From Xylogone sp. PMI_703 (Eukaryota > Ascomycota > Leotiomycetes), in contig JAJTUQ010000004.1 of assembly GCA_021399445.1 (NCBI GenBank), positions 434,001 to 498,000 on the forward strand: a stretch of 64,000 nucleotides of DNA, read 5' to 3'. Below, piece after piece: positions 1 through 13,700 of the stretch. Made by a program: the position numbers and the translations under genes. Each line of letters opens with the position of its first letter. Positions within the stretch are counted from its first letter, which is position 1. The notes beneath the pieces were generated by a model that saw nothing but the letters and a program-made list of their open reading frames with translations, had not been told where the DNA came from and ran no database searches.

Positions 1-2931
1 TTAGGTAATTAGTGTAATCGATGTCATATCTTGTACTAAATAACTGTTAGATAGGCTATCTGTTCTGAAATAATCCAGACTCTTCCACGACTCGACAAAA
101 CCAAAGCAAAACCTTGCCGTGCTAGTTAAGAAATATAGTATTCAACGAATGGGCTCCTCAGCGTAAAGGGGGGCTGGCTGGCACTGCAGCAATCGAGTTA
201 CTCTAATCATGAACAAATGTCAAGTGATGGCTTCGATTCTATTATCGTTTCTCCACTCATGTGTGCGAATGATAGCTGGCACTATGTAGTTCTCCATGTA
301 TTGAGTTGTCAACTTAAAACCATCATTATTGAGTAATATATCTTGGCCATTCTAAGTGTTAGACCATGTTCAACCACATGGCTACCAGGTTGGGTCATAA
401 ATTATGGTGAATAACATTATGATCACTGAACCAAGTTCGGGAGGCATTTCTCTTGGCAGTATCTAACTGCGTGGCAGCTTTACTTAGAATCCTGCGTGAT
501 AATAGGCACAAGGCTGATGATGACTTGCCAATATTCCTGCAAGACTCTTCAGGTCAGATATAGACTATTATAAGTCTTGATAAAGGTATATGTTTATTAG
601 TAGTACGAGTAAAAGAAATCCGTTTATCTCATTAAAGGAGGCTTTCCACAAATCGGTGCGAGTATGACAATCTGAATGTAGTCTACAAAGATGAAAGGTA
701 ATCACATCATATAACTTTATACAGAGCTATAATGATTATCAACATGTGAGCAGAGCTTGAGTTGCTTGAAGTCAAAATACTGCTTGATTTTCTCGACACA
801 GAAAGTTTCTCGCTACTTAGGGAGGGATATTAGCCCGTAGTTTTATAGCTGTTTGTATGCGACCGATACCTTACGGTCACTAACTCAGACACGTTATCAA
901 TATCTCATGGATATAGCTAAGCTGTACGACGCTTCTATCTATAATATTATTCTCGAAAGACTCTTAATAAGCTTCGTTCAATACTTCCAAATCATCTTGT
1001 TGAATGTATTTACAATTAAGACTGTCGTCCGATACCAGTTAGTATACAAGAGATCCTCAAGATATCGGGAACAATGTACTAGCGGGATTTCTAAGTGGGG
1101 TTGTGTTTGAAAGAAAAGTTATCTCAAAAGCTAAGAAACGCTGATCATTAGGAAATGAGAATGAAAGTTCAACTCATGCTTGGATATATCATGAGTCAAT
1201 CGTTATTTTTATTTTTATTTACTACTTAATTGGTAAATGCTGATAATAGCAAATATCACTCTTGGAAACTTAAGAGAGGTAGAGTCTAAGTAAGACATCA
1301 AACTAATAGCTAATCCATCAACGCTTTCTTTTAGTTGAATCTAGTGATTCAATGACGGGGAATGACGGGGATCTCATCCTATTTAGTTCCACGATAGTGT
1401 ACTGTAATTCTCAATCTCTCTTCCAACTTATAAACATAATGATGATAATGGTAATGATTGTTATTAAGGTCTAGCAGGGACTTGCTCAAAGATCTAGTAC
1501 CTTGGTGACCCCCATAGGAAAAATCAATAAGCATAACGCACATGATTTAAGTATTTGATTTATTACGCGTTTATATTTCCTCTATCGATCTGAGCAATTA
1601 ATTGGATCCCTGCCATAGTCATAACCTCTGACAACAACCTGCATGCATTGGTGGAGGTGGCCGTGATTCCTCGTAACTCGGGGAATTTTCACACGGTAAC
1701 CGAGCTCAGCCCAATCAACTTCCCTCGATTCCCTATCATCAAAAATACCGAAGACTAATTGAAGAAAAGAGTTATTTTCACGAGTAGGGGAACTAAGACA
1801 GTTACCGAGTGCCTCCACATTTGCTTTACGGAGTGTGTAGCCATCCGCTCACTAATTTGCCGCAAAACTAATAGTGCACGTACCATAATGCTATAATCGA
1901 GAATAAGTTGTTTGGTGATGAGAGTGTCTGAAGAGCGCTGGAATTATAGCACGATACAGGGCACAGATTATCTGAAGTCCACTATAATTTATGGCGCTTC
2001 ACGAACTCCTTTGGGATAGGTGTTCGATTTAACTCCCGTAAGTTCCTAACGGCAGTTAGTAATCATTCATAGGCAGTCATCCATTATCCAAAGACTGATT
2101 TACTTTTTCGAAGTCGTGCAAATCCATTTTTCTCTAGCCAATTCATCCGTTCTTGTAGATACATTGTTACCTGTTTCTTTATAGGTATCAGTGCAAGCCC
2201 TTGACGTCTATGGTCGTTAACCTTTGATCTACGACTTTCACAGGTTATATAGGCTCTATAGAAACGACTACTAAGCAGTAGTCTTCATCAGTTACAACTA
2301 GAGCAAAGTATATCTGTATATTATCCTGTGCATTTTTCCGCGTCCTCCTCTATACCCTTGGCCATACACTTCTCCGCCAGTTGATCTATAAGCTCCTAAG
2401 CTTGCTCTCTACGCTTCTTGGTTCATAAGTTCCACAAATTCTGTTATGTGCTTCTCTATACACTACCCAATATGTTCTGTATAATATTTCATTTTTTGAA
2501 GTAAAATTATGAATAAAAAAAGGCAAATCTACAAAAATTAAACAAAATCTCAATTTAAACAAACGGAATATAAATTTTATTATCAAGTTAACCCGGTTAA
2601 TAAAATGTCAACCTACGGCCTCAGGACTTCCGTTTTATCGCCAATACTTGCTTGAAATCACTATGACTAAGTAATCTATATACTTTGACATTTTTGCCTT
2701 TTCAGAATTCCGCGGGTTTTCCCCCGCCTCTTCTATGAAAGGAAGCTTGAGACACCCTACGGAGACTTCGACTAGCCCACCGGATACTTGCAGTTGTGAA
2801 GGCTAGGATAATATAAAATAACCAGAGCTTTTCACGAAGCGCATCCTCGAAATATGAAAATGAATATCTCTTTCAAGTTATTTCTACTACAAATGGTGCT
2901 TCTTCTGGACAATTACTTGTTCATTACAAGA
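1..2931. other. AT-rich intergenic region, no supported gene
   Basis: No reading frame here has a recognisable domain, and the frames present are short. One 78-codon frame on the minus strand (1582-1818) has protein-like composition, but I cannot assign it. A weak CTCGGGG/ACCGAG pair lies near 1676-1704; it lacks the full cluster motif and is not called. Confidence 0.6.
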
Positions 2932-3882
2932 TCATAGCGCTTTCTCAGATGATAAAACGGCCTCCCAATCTGTCCCCCTGATCCCTTTCCGAAAGTCTGC
3001 AATACCTCGACCTGACCGTGACTCTGAGTCCATCATGGCAACAAAAGCTCTCCGAGTAGTCTGGTATTGTATATCCCCTCCTGGATCTCTCCAGCCATCC
3101 CTAGCTAACCCTTTGCACAAGGCACTTGCTCGTGGCTCCGTAAACTTTAGATCATGTAGCCATTGATCTAAAGCAGCCGGTAATGCTTCAATATGCGGGA
3201 CTACCGTATGTACTGTTCCCATCCTGTGTAGTTCAGCTGGATAAATCTTCTTTCCCGTTATCATTGCCATCCTTGCTAGGCCAACCCCCCACTCGCGCAC
3301 CACGAATTTCGAGATAGTTGCTGGACACAAGCCAAGTTTGACTTCAGACAAACACATGGTGGCATCTGCGACCAAAATACGAATATCGAACACAAATGCA
3401 AGACCTACACCGCCGCCAAAAGTTGGTCCATTGACCGCAACAACAGTGGTCTGTGGACAAGCATCAATAGCTTCGAAAAGATCATAGAGCGCTGAAAAAT
3501 GCTCAGTCACATCTCTAGGCCGTTCTTCCTGAAGATCCATCCCTGTACAGAAATATTTTCCCTCGCCTGTCATAATGATCCGGTGGATAGTCTTGTCGGC
3601 ACCGAATTTCTTGAACAAGTGTGTCAACCTCAAGATCGTGGATATTGTCAACGAATTGCCCCTCTCTGGTCTGGTAAGCAGGACCTTAATTGAGCTGCCA
3701 TGCTGGAAGACGGTAAACTCCGGGCATGATTCTATTTTCGTCCACACGATTGCTGGAAGTTGGCGCATTGGATGGTCAAAGGAAATCTGGCCATTTCTTC
3801 TTGGTGTCAACATCCCGACATAAAAGAGCAGTCCTGCAAATAATCCTTTTGCCTTAGCTATTCCAAGAACGTTCCAAAGCAT
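2932..3882 (-). CDS. enoyl-CoA hydratase/isomerase family protein
   Basis: Crotonase-fold protein, expected to hydrate or isomerise an enoyl-CoA (or cleave a related acyl-CoA). Seen: a YFCTGMDLQ segment typical of the first crotonase oxyanion region and a GPTFGGGVGLAF segment matching the second oxyanion/GGG loop, then SEVKLGLCPA as in family members. I start at the ATG at 3882 (316 aa). The same frame extends upstream to 3951 but only from a GTG codon. An in-frame ATG at 3813 would remove a short hydrophobic N-terminus (around LFAGLLFYVGML) that could anchor the protein. It is divergent from the acyl-CoA dehydrogenase at 4668, which suggests a coupled beta-oxidation-like pair serving the polyketide pathway (inference). 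Exact substrate unknown; no introns seen. Confidence 0.8.
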   Translation of the reverse strand: MLWNVLGIAKAKGLFAGLLFYVGMLTPRRNGQISFDHPMRQLPAIVWTKIESCPEFTVFQHGSSIKVLLTRPERGNSLTISTILRLTHLFKKFGADKTIHRIIMTGEGKYFCTGMDLQEERPRDVTEHFSALYDLFEAIDACPQTTVVAVNGPTFGGGVGLAFVFDIRILVADATMCLSEVKLGLCPATISKFVVREWGVGLARMAMITGKKIYPAELHRMGTVHTVVPHIEALPAALDQWLHDLKFTEPRASALCKGLARDGWRDPGGDIQYQTTRRAFVAMMDSESRSGRGIADFRKGIRGTDWEAVLSSEKAL

Positions 3883-4667
3883 GCTGACGCTTAGTCTTAG
3901 CACCCCTAATTGCAGATAGACATATAGTATCTGCGCGAGCTTGGATATCACTGGTCACTATCGATGTTGTATAGATGTCTCCAGTCGCCTTGGCCTTAAA
4001 AATGTCCTTTGCCTTGTCGAGACAAAGCAAGAAAATGTTTATTTGAAAGATAAAAGATTCTGCTTCAATAGTTGAGTCTATGACAAACCATAGAGTCAGT
4101 AATTCCCGAGCCATCAGGTACTCAAACCAAATCAGCCGAAGTCTTAAAAAGAGCCGAGGTCGATTAGGGACCAGAACTGCATGTAGTAATATCAATCCAC
4201 ATTAATATCGGACATATATCGATACCACTTTATCTTACTCCTTTTGGAACTTCAAGTGGGGGCTCCTTTATTCCAGGCCTGCCTTATTATACCCATTTCC
4301 ACCACTGGGGATGGTCGTGTGCATAAGTAGGCAGGGGCCATTCTGGACGTTGAATATGTTTTGCACAATATCCAATATTTAAAACACCATCTCCACCCCC
4401 ACGGGAAGCAGTGTTGTACGGACATTCATGATCCCTGGCCATGGCCTAGCATTAGCGAAGGATCACTTTCAATAACCCCTGAATGCATAGCTCCAGAGCT
4501 TCGCTATCGCTGAATATCAGCCGCCGAGTTTTCTCGGGAAATTTTGTTGTCATGGGACCGAATATGCCGTCACAGCGAGGCAGCTGACTATACATACACG
4601 AACTGGACCTCACTACCATAGTTTCTTCAATTCTCCCTCATTTCATGATATACACACCAGTGCTACG
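3883..4667. other. divergent promoter region between ECH and ACAD genes
   Basis: 785 bp between two divergently transcribed genes. It contains the CCGAG/CTCGG palindrome near 4524 listed separately. I see no other gene or repeat. Confidence 0.6.
4524..4538. promoter_or_regulatory. CCGAG-N4-CTCGG palindrome, variant of cluster motif
   Basis: CCGAGTTTTCTCGG is an inverted pair of CTCGG half-sites with a 4-nt spacer, 130 bp upstream of the acyl-CoA dehydrogenase start and also in the ECH promoter region. It shares the CTCGG core of the sites at other cluster promoters but lacks the full ACTCGGGnCC form, so membership in the regulon is tentative. Confidence 0.4.
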
Positions 4668-6176
4668 ATGGGGTTTTTTGGATGTTCAGCGCCATTCGCC
4701 GAGCCCTTGTGGTATTCTCGGGCTGCAGGCTCCCGCTACTCAGAGTCACACCAACGAGTGCGAGAAGAGACACGGGCTTATATCGATAAAGAGATTCGGC
4801 CGTTTTGCGAGGAGTGGGAGGCAAAGGGAGAAGTACCAGAACGGGTTTTGAAGCGCCATTCAGAACTTGGATATACGGCGGCGCTCTTCAACCCAGCCGC
4901 TCTGGGAGAACATTTAGGCACTCAACGTCTACCAGGAGACGTGGATCCGGCCAACTGGGATGGGCTCCACCACCTGATTTGCAATGATGAAGTAGCTCGC
5001 TGTGGCTCGCTGGGTGTGATATGGGCTCTGGCATGTGGCACATCTGTTGGCCTCCCACCTGTAATTAACTTTGGCACTCCAGAGCAGCGTGCCCGCTTCG
5101 TGCCCGACGTGATCCGGGGAAAGACTCGATTCTGTCTGGCTCTCACGGAACCTGATGGTTTGTATAGTGTCTCTTTTACCTTCTTCTACTTTCCGACCGT
5201 ACACAGATCCTGACAGGTTTATTCAGCCGGATCCGACATTGCCAACATGGCCACTACGGCCAAACTTCAAGGAGACGTTTTTATAGTCAATGGGACCAAG
5301 AAATGGATCACAAATGGGATGTGGGCTGATTACTGTACTGCAGTGGTGAGGACAGGCCCACCTGGAAGGGAGGGGCTCTCGCTCTTGGTCATTCCACTGC
5401 ACACCAAAGGAATCCGGCGTACACACATCGTCACCTCGGGGGTTGCTTCAAGTGGTATGTTTCTAAGATGAAGAGGCATTAAATGAGGCTTCGTTGTGCT
5501 AAAACAAATAGGATGCGCGTTGTTGACATTTGAGTCGGTTGAAGTGCCTGTAACAAATCTTTTAGGCACGATCAACCAGGGATTTAAGTCTTTAATGGCT
5601 AGTAAGCACTCCATGCCTTTAAAAGTTCCTCTAGCTAGGAGTGGATGAATATTAACACAGAATGATAAAGGTCTCAACACGGAACGACTGCTAATATCAG
5701 CTAATTGTATTCGCCTTGCACGTGTATGCCTTGAGGATGCTTATAATTATGCGATTAAGAGAGAAACGTTCGGTAAACCACTTATCGACCGACCTACTAT
5801 TCGACTGAAATTTACCAACATGGGGGCACAGATCATGGGGGCGTGGGCATTACTGGAGTCCCTAGTAGAGATAGTCCATCAGCATCATGGGTCCCAGTCG
5901 AACTTCCAGGGCACTGTTCCAGGGAGTGATGTTGGAGGAATCTGTGCTTTGACTAAAATGACATCGGCCAGAGCCCTAGAGCTCGCAGTGAGAGAATGTC
6001 AGCAGATTTTGGGTGCTCAGGGATATACTAGAACCGGGCCAGGAAGCAGAGTAGAGCGGATAAGCCGTGACTTTAGAGCACTTGTAGTTGGAGGCGGAAG
6101 TGAAGAGATCATCAGTGAGCTGGCTGTAACACAGGAGAGAAAAGACCTGTTGATATTACAAGCGGGGAGAAAATAA
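4668..6176 (+). CDS. acyl-CoA dehydrogenase (four exons)
   Basis: FAD-dependent acyl-CoA dehydrogenase, introducing an alpha-beta double bond in an acyl-CoA. Proposed exons 4668-5157, 5227-5454, 5512-5601, 5671-6176 (437 aa); each junction has GT-AG ends and restores family motifs. Seen: N-terminal helical domain, LALTEPDAGSDIA flavin/substrate segment across the first junction, KKWITNGMWADYC in the beta domain, an ETFGKPL helix, and a C-terminal GGGSEEI segment where the family has its catalytic/FAD loop. Length is close to the usual 380-440 aa. It is divergent from the enoyl-CoA hydratase at 3882, so the two could perform consecutive steps on a polyketide- or fatty-acyl-CoA made through the cluster's CoA ligase (inference). 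Confidence 0.88.
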
Positions 6177-7743
6177 CTGTTGTTTTTGGATCCCTTAGTG
6201 AGCACCTGCGATCCGTTTGCTTTTAGTTTTAAAGGATTATGCTAGAGGAATATGTATTCAATAGGCAATGGATTCTGTTTGCACAGTACCATCAAAGATT
6301 CTGGAATTTAATTTCGATAGAAGCAACCAAATAGAAATGTCAAAAAACTATATGCTTCTAAACTGTTGCCAAGAACCAGTTTGAGTCGCCAATAGCTCTA
6401 CTAGATTTGGGTGCTCATGAAAAGAGATCCTCCCTGGTCTCGATATTGATTTCAAAGAATATGCTGCTATAAACGTAGCTCTGACGGACTCGATGCATTT
6501 ATAGATGTGAGATGAGCCCGTATAAGACGATATTCAGCGACTAATAGTGAGGCTGCGCTGCATCACGTACCACCCCGAGTTGATCTGACGGACACTCAAG
6601 CTTCATAATCCCATCTAATCCAGATCAGATAGATGCAATGAACGTATTCTATATTTGGAATTCATGGCAGGTGAATTTGAATCCAATAATTTTTTTCTTT
6701 TTTTCCTTTTTTAGTGAACTCCGCAAAGAGTACTGATTTTATTATATGCATTGGAAGTATCTTGACTAGTGCCCGACACTTCATGTATTTCTTTCTCAAA
6801 TGAAAGCTCATAATATAGACAAAAGTTCGGATGAAGTAACTTAACCCCCTAAATTCATATCGCATATTACCCAGAAAATACCCTGAAGTATTCTTGATAG
6901 CGAATTTCATTATTGATGAGTGTCACGTTCAATTTTATATTTCCCATTACTCCACTATACAAATCTCATGGATATAATGGTGATATAGAAGAGCTGTGTA
7001 TGATTTACTTGCCGAGTGATTTACACTCTAATGGTTATAATAACTGTCCATAACCTAATATCAATCAATTGTCTATAAACTATATAATTTTGAATTTTGC
7101 CTTTGTCTAGTCTATCTGTAAAATCTTACGATACTTCAGTTTCAAACACGTAAGAATTCCATTTTTACCCAGTTACAAGATTTCAACTAGAAAGCTGCCT
7201 CACTAATGAGCGCTACAGTATTATACAATAAAACAGTGAGATACTATAGATCTTTCCTTCATTTCGTTGCAAAACCGTGATAATGCTAAATAATATTTGG
7301 AAAAATTAGCACGTGCTTACAGGACGTACTTCGTGAAGAGTCCTTAAAATTAGGAATCTTTTAATAGCTGTGCATTGAAAAACTTGCATAGACAATGCGC
7401 TATATTCTAACGTCTGAATCGTGTCTCCACGGGGAAATATAACTCACGGTCGTCGGGTAATATAGAATCGCTGTATTTATTCCCACTATTTTGCAACACC
7501 AACTACCAAGTCATAGGTAACCCGAGTCAAAATGGTCCCGAGTAAAAATCGCCGCACAAGCAAGGAAACCGACAATTAGGGGCATCTTTTAGCGCTGATG
7601 TTGGAAGCTACTTTGATATTATTTTAGATTCATGTAAGCTATTCTGTGCGAAATCTGCTCCTCTTTGAATAGTTATACATATCTCCTTACATGGTTTTTC
7701 TAATGAACAGTTAGTTCAACTTTACAACTTTGAAGCCTTCCAT
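6177..7743. other. AT-rich intergenic region upstream of the reducing PKS
   Basis: 1.57 kb with no supported gene. Its last 250 bp hold two direct copies of the cluster promoter motif. The rest is AT-rich with poly-T runs near 6690. Confidence 0.65.
7517..7544. promoter_or_regulatory. two direct copies of the cluster motif upstream of HR-PKS
   Basis: CCCGAGTC begins at 7521 and CCCGAGTA (within GGTCCCGAGTA) at 7537. They are in the same orientation, 16 nt start to start, about 200 bp before the PKS start codon. The same 16-nt register occurs at 39220/39236 upstream of the CoA ligase. Confidence 0.6.
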
Positions 7744-10700
7744 ATGGAGCCAATTGCAATTATCGGAAGTGCTTGTTGTCTGCCCGGAGACGTGCGGAGC
7801 CCCTCCCAACTTTGGGAGCTCTTATCAGAGCCTCGTGATGTCTCTGCCCCTATACCCTCGAATCGATTTAGTAAAGAGAAATTTCACCACAAACATAATT
7901 ACCAACATGGAACAACAAGCGTCTCTAGATCATATTTTATTTCACGAGATCCCTCGCACTTTGATACTCAATTTTTTGGTATTAAGCCAGTTGAGGCAAA
8001 GGCTATTGATCCCCAGCAACGTATACTGCTGGAGGTAGTTTATGAGGCCTTAGAGTCCGCGGGGCTCCCTATGAAGAGCCTAGAAGGGTCCAACACCAGC
8101 GTTTATGTTGGTGTAATGTCAGCCGACTATGAGGCGATATTATTGCGAGATCCTGAATCATTGCCAACTTACACTGCAACTGGAATTGCTCGAAGTATGT
8201 TGGCAAACCGTATATCGTATATATTTGACTGGCACGGGCCATCCATGACCATTGACACGGCTTGTTCTGCAAGTATTGTGGCAATTCACCAAGCTGTTCA
8301 GGCACTTCGGAGCCATGGTGGTGACACTGATCTGGCAATTGTTGCTGGCTCCAACCTTTTACTGGGACCTGAGCCATTTATTGCTGGGAGCAAAATAAGT
8401 ATGCTTTCCACCTCTGGACGTTCACAGATGTGGGATGAAAAAGCAGATGGTTATGCCCGTGGTGAAGGAGTCGGAGTGCTTGTCTTAAAGCCTCTAAGTG
8501 TAGCACTCAGGGACGGTGATCATATTGAGAGTCTAATAATGGAAACAGGAGTTAATCAAGATGGGCGTACAAGAGGAATTACGATGCCCAATTCCGCTGC
8601 ACAGATATCACTAATTCGCCGGACTTATGAGCGAGCAGGATTGGACCTGGCACTGTATCGGGATAGATGTCAATATTTCGAGGCTCATGGAACGGGGACT
8701 CAAGCCGGGGACCCCATTGAGTCTGAGGCTATTCGGACAACGATGTTCCCCTCCAGCTCTCGACAAAAAGGGGAGGAAGGTTCTCCCCGAGATGGCGATG
8801 TAGGAGGTGAGATTGATGAGGCGGCACCATTGCTGTACGTTGGTTCCGTCAAGACCGTTGTGGGACATGGCGAAGGTGCTGCTGGCGTCACGGGGGTTTT
8901 AAAAGCATCATTGGCTGTGCAGCACGGTAGCATCCCACCTAACCTGCACTTCAACAAACCAAACCCTAAATTGATGCCTTTCTATGAGGGGTATGTACGG
9001 ATTCCTACCCATCTTACCCCCTGGCCATCTGTGCCAGTGGGCGAAGCACGACGGGCAAGTGTAAATTCATTCGGTTTTGGGGGCACTAATGGGCATGTTA
9101 TTATTGAGAGCTACGACTACAAACCTCGAGATATGGGCGAAACAGGCTCAATTCTCGCTCCAGTGGTTATTTCTGCTGCAACCGGCCGATCGTTACGTTT
9201 AAATATCGAGGCCTATCATGATTTTCTCAAAGACAGACCAGATCTATCCCTTCATGATTTGGCTTGGACAACGCAATGCCGAAGATCGTGCCTTCCGTAT
9301 CGCGCGTCATTCTCAGGGACGTCGATAGAGGCCATCTGTGGCAAGATGGAAGCAGCATTGACAGCATCGCCGGATGTAAGCCAGACTGCTCCAAGTCACA
9401 GTCCGATAACACCAAGCATTCTAGCGATATTTACGGGTCAAGGTGCGCAATGGCCTACGATGGGCCGTGATCTGATCCTCAACCCGTTCGTCAGTCGCCG
9501 CTTAGAGAGTCTTGATATGAAACTACAATCCCTTCCTCTCGCCGATCGACCATCCTGGACACTCCGTTCTCAGTTATTGGCTGATACAGCAACCTCTAGG
9601 ATGAGTGAAGCAGCTGTGGCTCAGCCCCTTACTACTGCTATTGAAATTCTCTTATGGGATCTCGTCTGCGCAGCTGGCATCGATAAATCCGTCACTGCTA
9701 TTGTTGGGCACTCCGGAGGTGAAACAGTAGCAGCATACGCGGCTGGTTTTATTAGTGCTGAAGACGCCATATGCATTTCATATTATAGAGGACTACACAC
9801 GAAGTTAGGCCAAGATCCTCTTACGGGTAAGAAAGGGACCATGATGGCAATCGAGAGTGGCATTGAAGACGCCGAAAACTTGGTAAAACAGCCACATTTA
9901 GCAGGAAAAGTATGCATTGCGGCTTACAACTCGCCAGAGAGCATTACGCTTGCTGGAAATGAGGATGCTATTCACTCTATCAAAAAGTCTTTCGAAGCCA
10001 AGAAAAAATTTGCACGATTACTGAAGGTTGATAATGCTTATCACTCCCACCATATGTTGAGCTGCTCAGGTCCGTTTCTCGACTCGATGGCAGCCCTGAA
10101 GATCAAAGTTTCACCTGTACTTCAGTCCAAATGGTTCTCTAGTGTGTTACATGATGCTTCGGGTGAAAAGTTCGAGCGATCGCTACGTGGGGAGTATTGG
10201 AATGCAAATATGGTTCAACCTGTACTATTTACCCAAGCGATTTCTAAAGCTGTAGAGTCACGAGGTTTATTCGATATGGCAATCGAAATTGGACCGCATC
10301 CAGCATTGAAAGGCCCCGCGCTAAAATCGCTCAGTTATTTGGGAGCATCTGTAGAGCTCCCATACACTGGTTTCTTATATCGAGGACGTCCTGATATTGA
10401 TAGCTTTTCAGACGGTCTAGGTTCCATATGGAAGCAACTCGGTTCTCAGGCAGTCAACTTTCAAGCCTTTGAGACAGCAATGGGCACTACTACCCCGGCA
10501 CGGTTATTAAAAAACTTACCTACCTACCGCTGGGACCATGAGAGCTACTGGCACGAGTCTAGGCTATCTCAGGAATATCGTCTTCGTCAGGACCTCCGAA
10601 ATGAGCTTCTCGGATCTCTTTACCCCAGCATGGTCGCTGGTCAGTATCTGTGGAGGAATTTTCTTCTCCTGAAGGAGGTTCCATGGCTTTCTAACCATTC

Positions 10701-13700
10701 CATTCGTGGACAAGTTATCTTTCCAGCTGCTGCATATATTGCCATGGCTCTTGATGCTACAACAGCAATTACTCCAAGTCAAGAATTACAGCTCTTTGAG
10801 GTTTCAAACTTTCAAATTCTACAGCCATTGATTTTGAACCAAGATGACACAGGTATTGAAACAATATTTTCTTTATCTCAAATATCCCGTTCAGACAAAC
10901 AATGGGAAGCAAAATTCGAGGTATCTGCAGCCTTAGGTAAAACAAAATTAACATCAGTTGTCAGCGGAAATGTAAAAGCTATTTATGATAGCAATCCAGT
11001 TAATATACTTAGGACTAACGAAGCTGTTGTTGGACTGCGAAATGTTGACGTGGAATCATTTTACACTTCAATGGAGACCATTGGTTACCAGTACACTGGA
11101 CCTTTCAAGGCACTGTCCTCAATATTGGCAAAACATGATCGAGCAACTGGTGACGTCCTGCATATTCCATGTCCTGGTGCTGATAACGCTGTTTCACCTG
11201 TTGCTGTCTTAGATGCTGCTTTACAGTCTATATTCCTACCCTCCTATCACACCGGGGCTGAATGGTTACGCAACATGCCGGTTTTGACCGGCATTAAACT
11301 TCTGAGAATTATCCCAAGCCAATGGAATGTGGGCAGTGTTGGCAAATCCTCTTTCACATACTTCGCTAACCAAGGTTCAAATGGGAGTGAATATCGCGGT
11401 GATGTTGAGGTCTACTCCTCTGGGGGAACTTCCACCGCTGTACAAATCCAGGGCATTCAAGCTAAAACTTCAAGAAAGCCATCCATGGAAAGACATATCT
11501 TCTCTAAAACTATCTGGAAGGCAGCGAATCCAAAGTCCGACTTGACACTATTTGAAGGGGAGATAGCAACCTTCGAAGTGCATGATTTTGCTCTGGATCT
11601 CGAGCGAGTAGCCTATTTCTACTCGAAGGAGCTACAGAAATCGATAGCTGTAAATGGCTACAAAGTGACAGAGGACCATCATAAAAAGTATCTCGATTAT
11701 ATAGATCATACTTTATCTCTGGTTTCCAAAGAGGAACACCCATACATTCCCAGTTCATGGTCTCGTGATACTAAGGATCAGATATCACAAATTTTCGAGA
11801 GGCGAGTAACACCTTGGCCAAAATTGACATATTACTCACTAACGTGGACGTAGGTACCCAACAAGCATCGATATTCAGCTGATGCGAGTTGTTGGTGAGA
11901 ACATGCTACAAGTAATCCGTGGCAGTACTACGATTCTTGAACACATGGTAAAGGATGATGTACTAAATAGATACTACGTTGAAGCCTTGGGCTTCTCGGA
12001 ATTTACACATAGTCTCTCGCGTCTGATGGGGCAATTTCACCATCGCTATCCATGCATGAAAATATTGGAGATTGGTAAGTAAAGGTCATCTTGTTTCAAG
12101 CATTAACTAACCAATACTTTCTAGGGGCTGGAACGGGAGGAGCCACGAAAAGTATTTTGAAGCAGCTTGGAAATACTGCCTACTCATACACCTTCACCGA
12201 TATCTCCAGCGGATTCTTTCCAAAGGCGCAACAAATTTTTTCCAATGAGTCCAGAAATAACTCGATGACTTTCAAGGTGCTTGATGCGGAGAAGGATATC
12301 GCAGATCAAGGCTTTGTTGAGAATTCGTATGACTTAGTTATCGGCTCACTCGTCTTCCATGCCACTCGAGACCTCGAGTCGACAATGCGGAACATCCGTC
12401 GACTTCTTAAACCAGGCGGTCTTTTAGTCATGCTAGAAATCACCAACAACGACCAGACACGGTTAGGATTCATATTTGGGAGCCTTTCAGGTTGGTGGCG
12501 TAGCACGGACGGTCGTCTCCATGGTCCCTGTGTTGGAGTGGACCGCTGGCAAACTGTTTTGTCCAATACAGGATTCTCAGGCGTCGATTCCGTTGTTTCC
12601 TCGGACGATAAACTTGCATATCCTTTCTCGGTTATTGTGTCACAGGCGGTAGATGAGGAGATTGTTTCGCTCAGAGAGCCACTTAAAGCGGCTGCTCGCC
12701 CTTCTAACCTAACAATAGTTTGCGAGTTTTCCGCGTCGTCTTTTTTTGGAACCAAATTACAGTCAATGCTTGAGTCTCATTATTCTCATATTTCTAGAGT
12801 TGAGTCAATTAAAGATCTGGAGTGCAGAGATGAAGACCTCATTATTGAAGCTCAAGTTCTTGACGTTAATCTGCAACGGGACTTTGGGGAGTATATTGCT
12901 AGCGTTGCACGTCTATTCGCATCGAAATCGGTCCGTAATATCCTCTGGGTGACAAAAAACTCCAGAGCAGGGAGCGTTTACGCTACCACGAGCATTGGGG
13001 TGGCCAAGTCGCTGCAGCGTCAATACCCACAAGTTCAACTAAAGTGTCTTGATCTCGATATAGTCGACGATACGACCATTTCAATCGCAGCAACAGCTAT
13101 TCTAAGACTCAGATCAAGAGAACTTCAATTAGGAGATGACAATGACTCCAAGCTTTGGTCTAAGGAATCTGAAGTAGCAGTTGTAAACGGCCAAGAACTC
13201 ATCCCGCGCGTTGTCATGGATGTTGCTCGGAATGATCGATATGCCTCAAGATCCATCCAGACCGTGAGGGATTTAGATGTCAGATACTTTGATGATGGAT
13301 ATCAAAATATTGAGATGAGTCTTAATAAGATATCCGAAAAATTATACTTTACGTCTGGCGAAGTGCTGCCACCCAAAAATATCGACCAAACTCATATCGC
13401 CGTACGAGTAATATTTTCTCTTCAAACTGCAGTTTTCGTGGAGTCTCAAGGTTCGACAGGCAATTTGTTTCTTATAATTGGCACTCTCCTTGATACGGAT
13501 GAAATTGTTATTGGATTCAGTACTCAACAATCTATTATTGTTAAAACCCTAGCCTCGTGGGTAATCCCATGGCATGTCCCACTTGTTGATTCGCTCGCTC
13601 CTTTTATTCAGGTGGGAATAAATGTGACCGCAAGCTCAATTCTCTCGATTATTCCAACTGGGACTACGGCAATAGTGTATGGAGCTTCTAGCTTTGCCTC

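Noticed and set aside
853..1110. 85-codon plus-strand frame
   Set aside because: Does not start with ATG, low-complexity composition, no domain.
1582..1818. 78-codon minus-strand frame
   Set aside because: Protein-like composition, but no domain I can name, no clear splice partners and no regulatory context; not supported as a gene.
11806..11853. 48-nt intron ending at the TAG of the first PKS frame
   Set aside because: It has a good branch site, but joining there leads to an early stop. Using the acceptor at 11878 keeps the frame and gives the conserved RVVGEN region.
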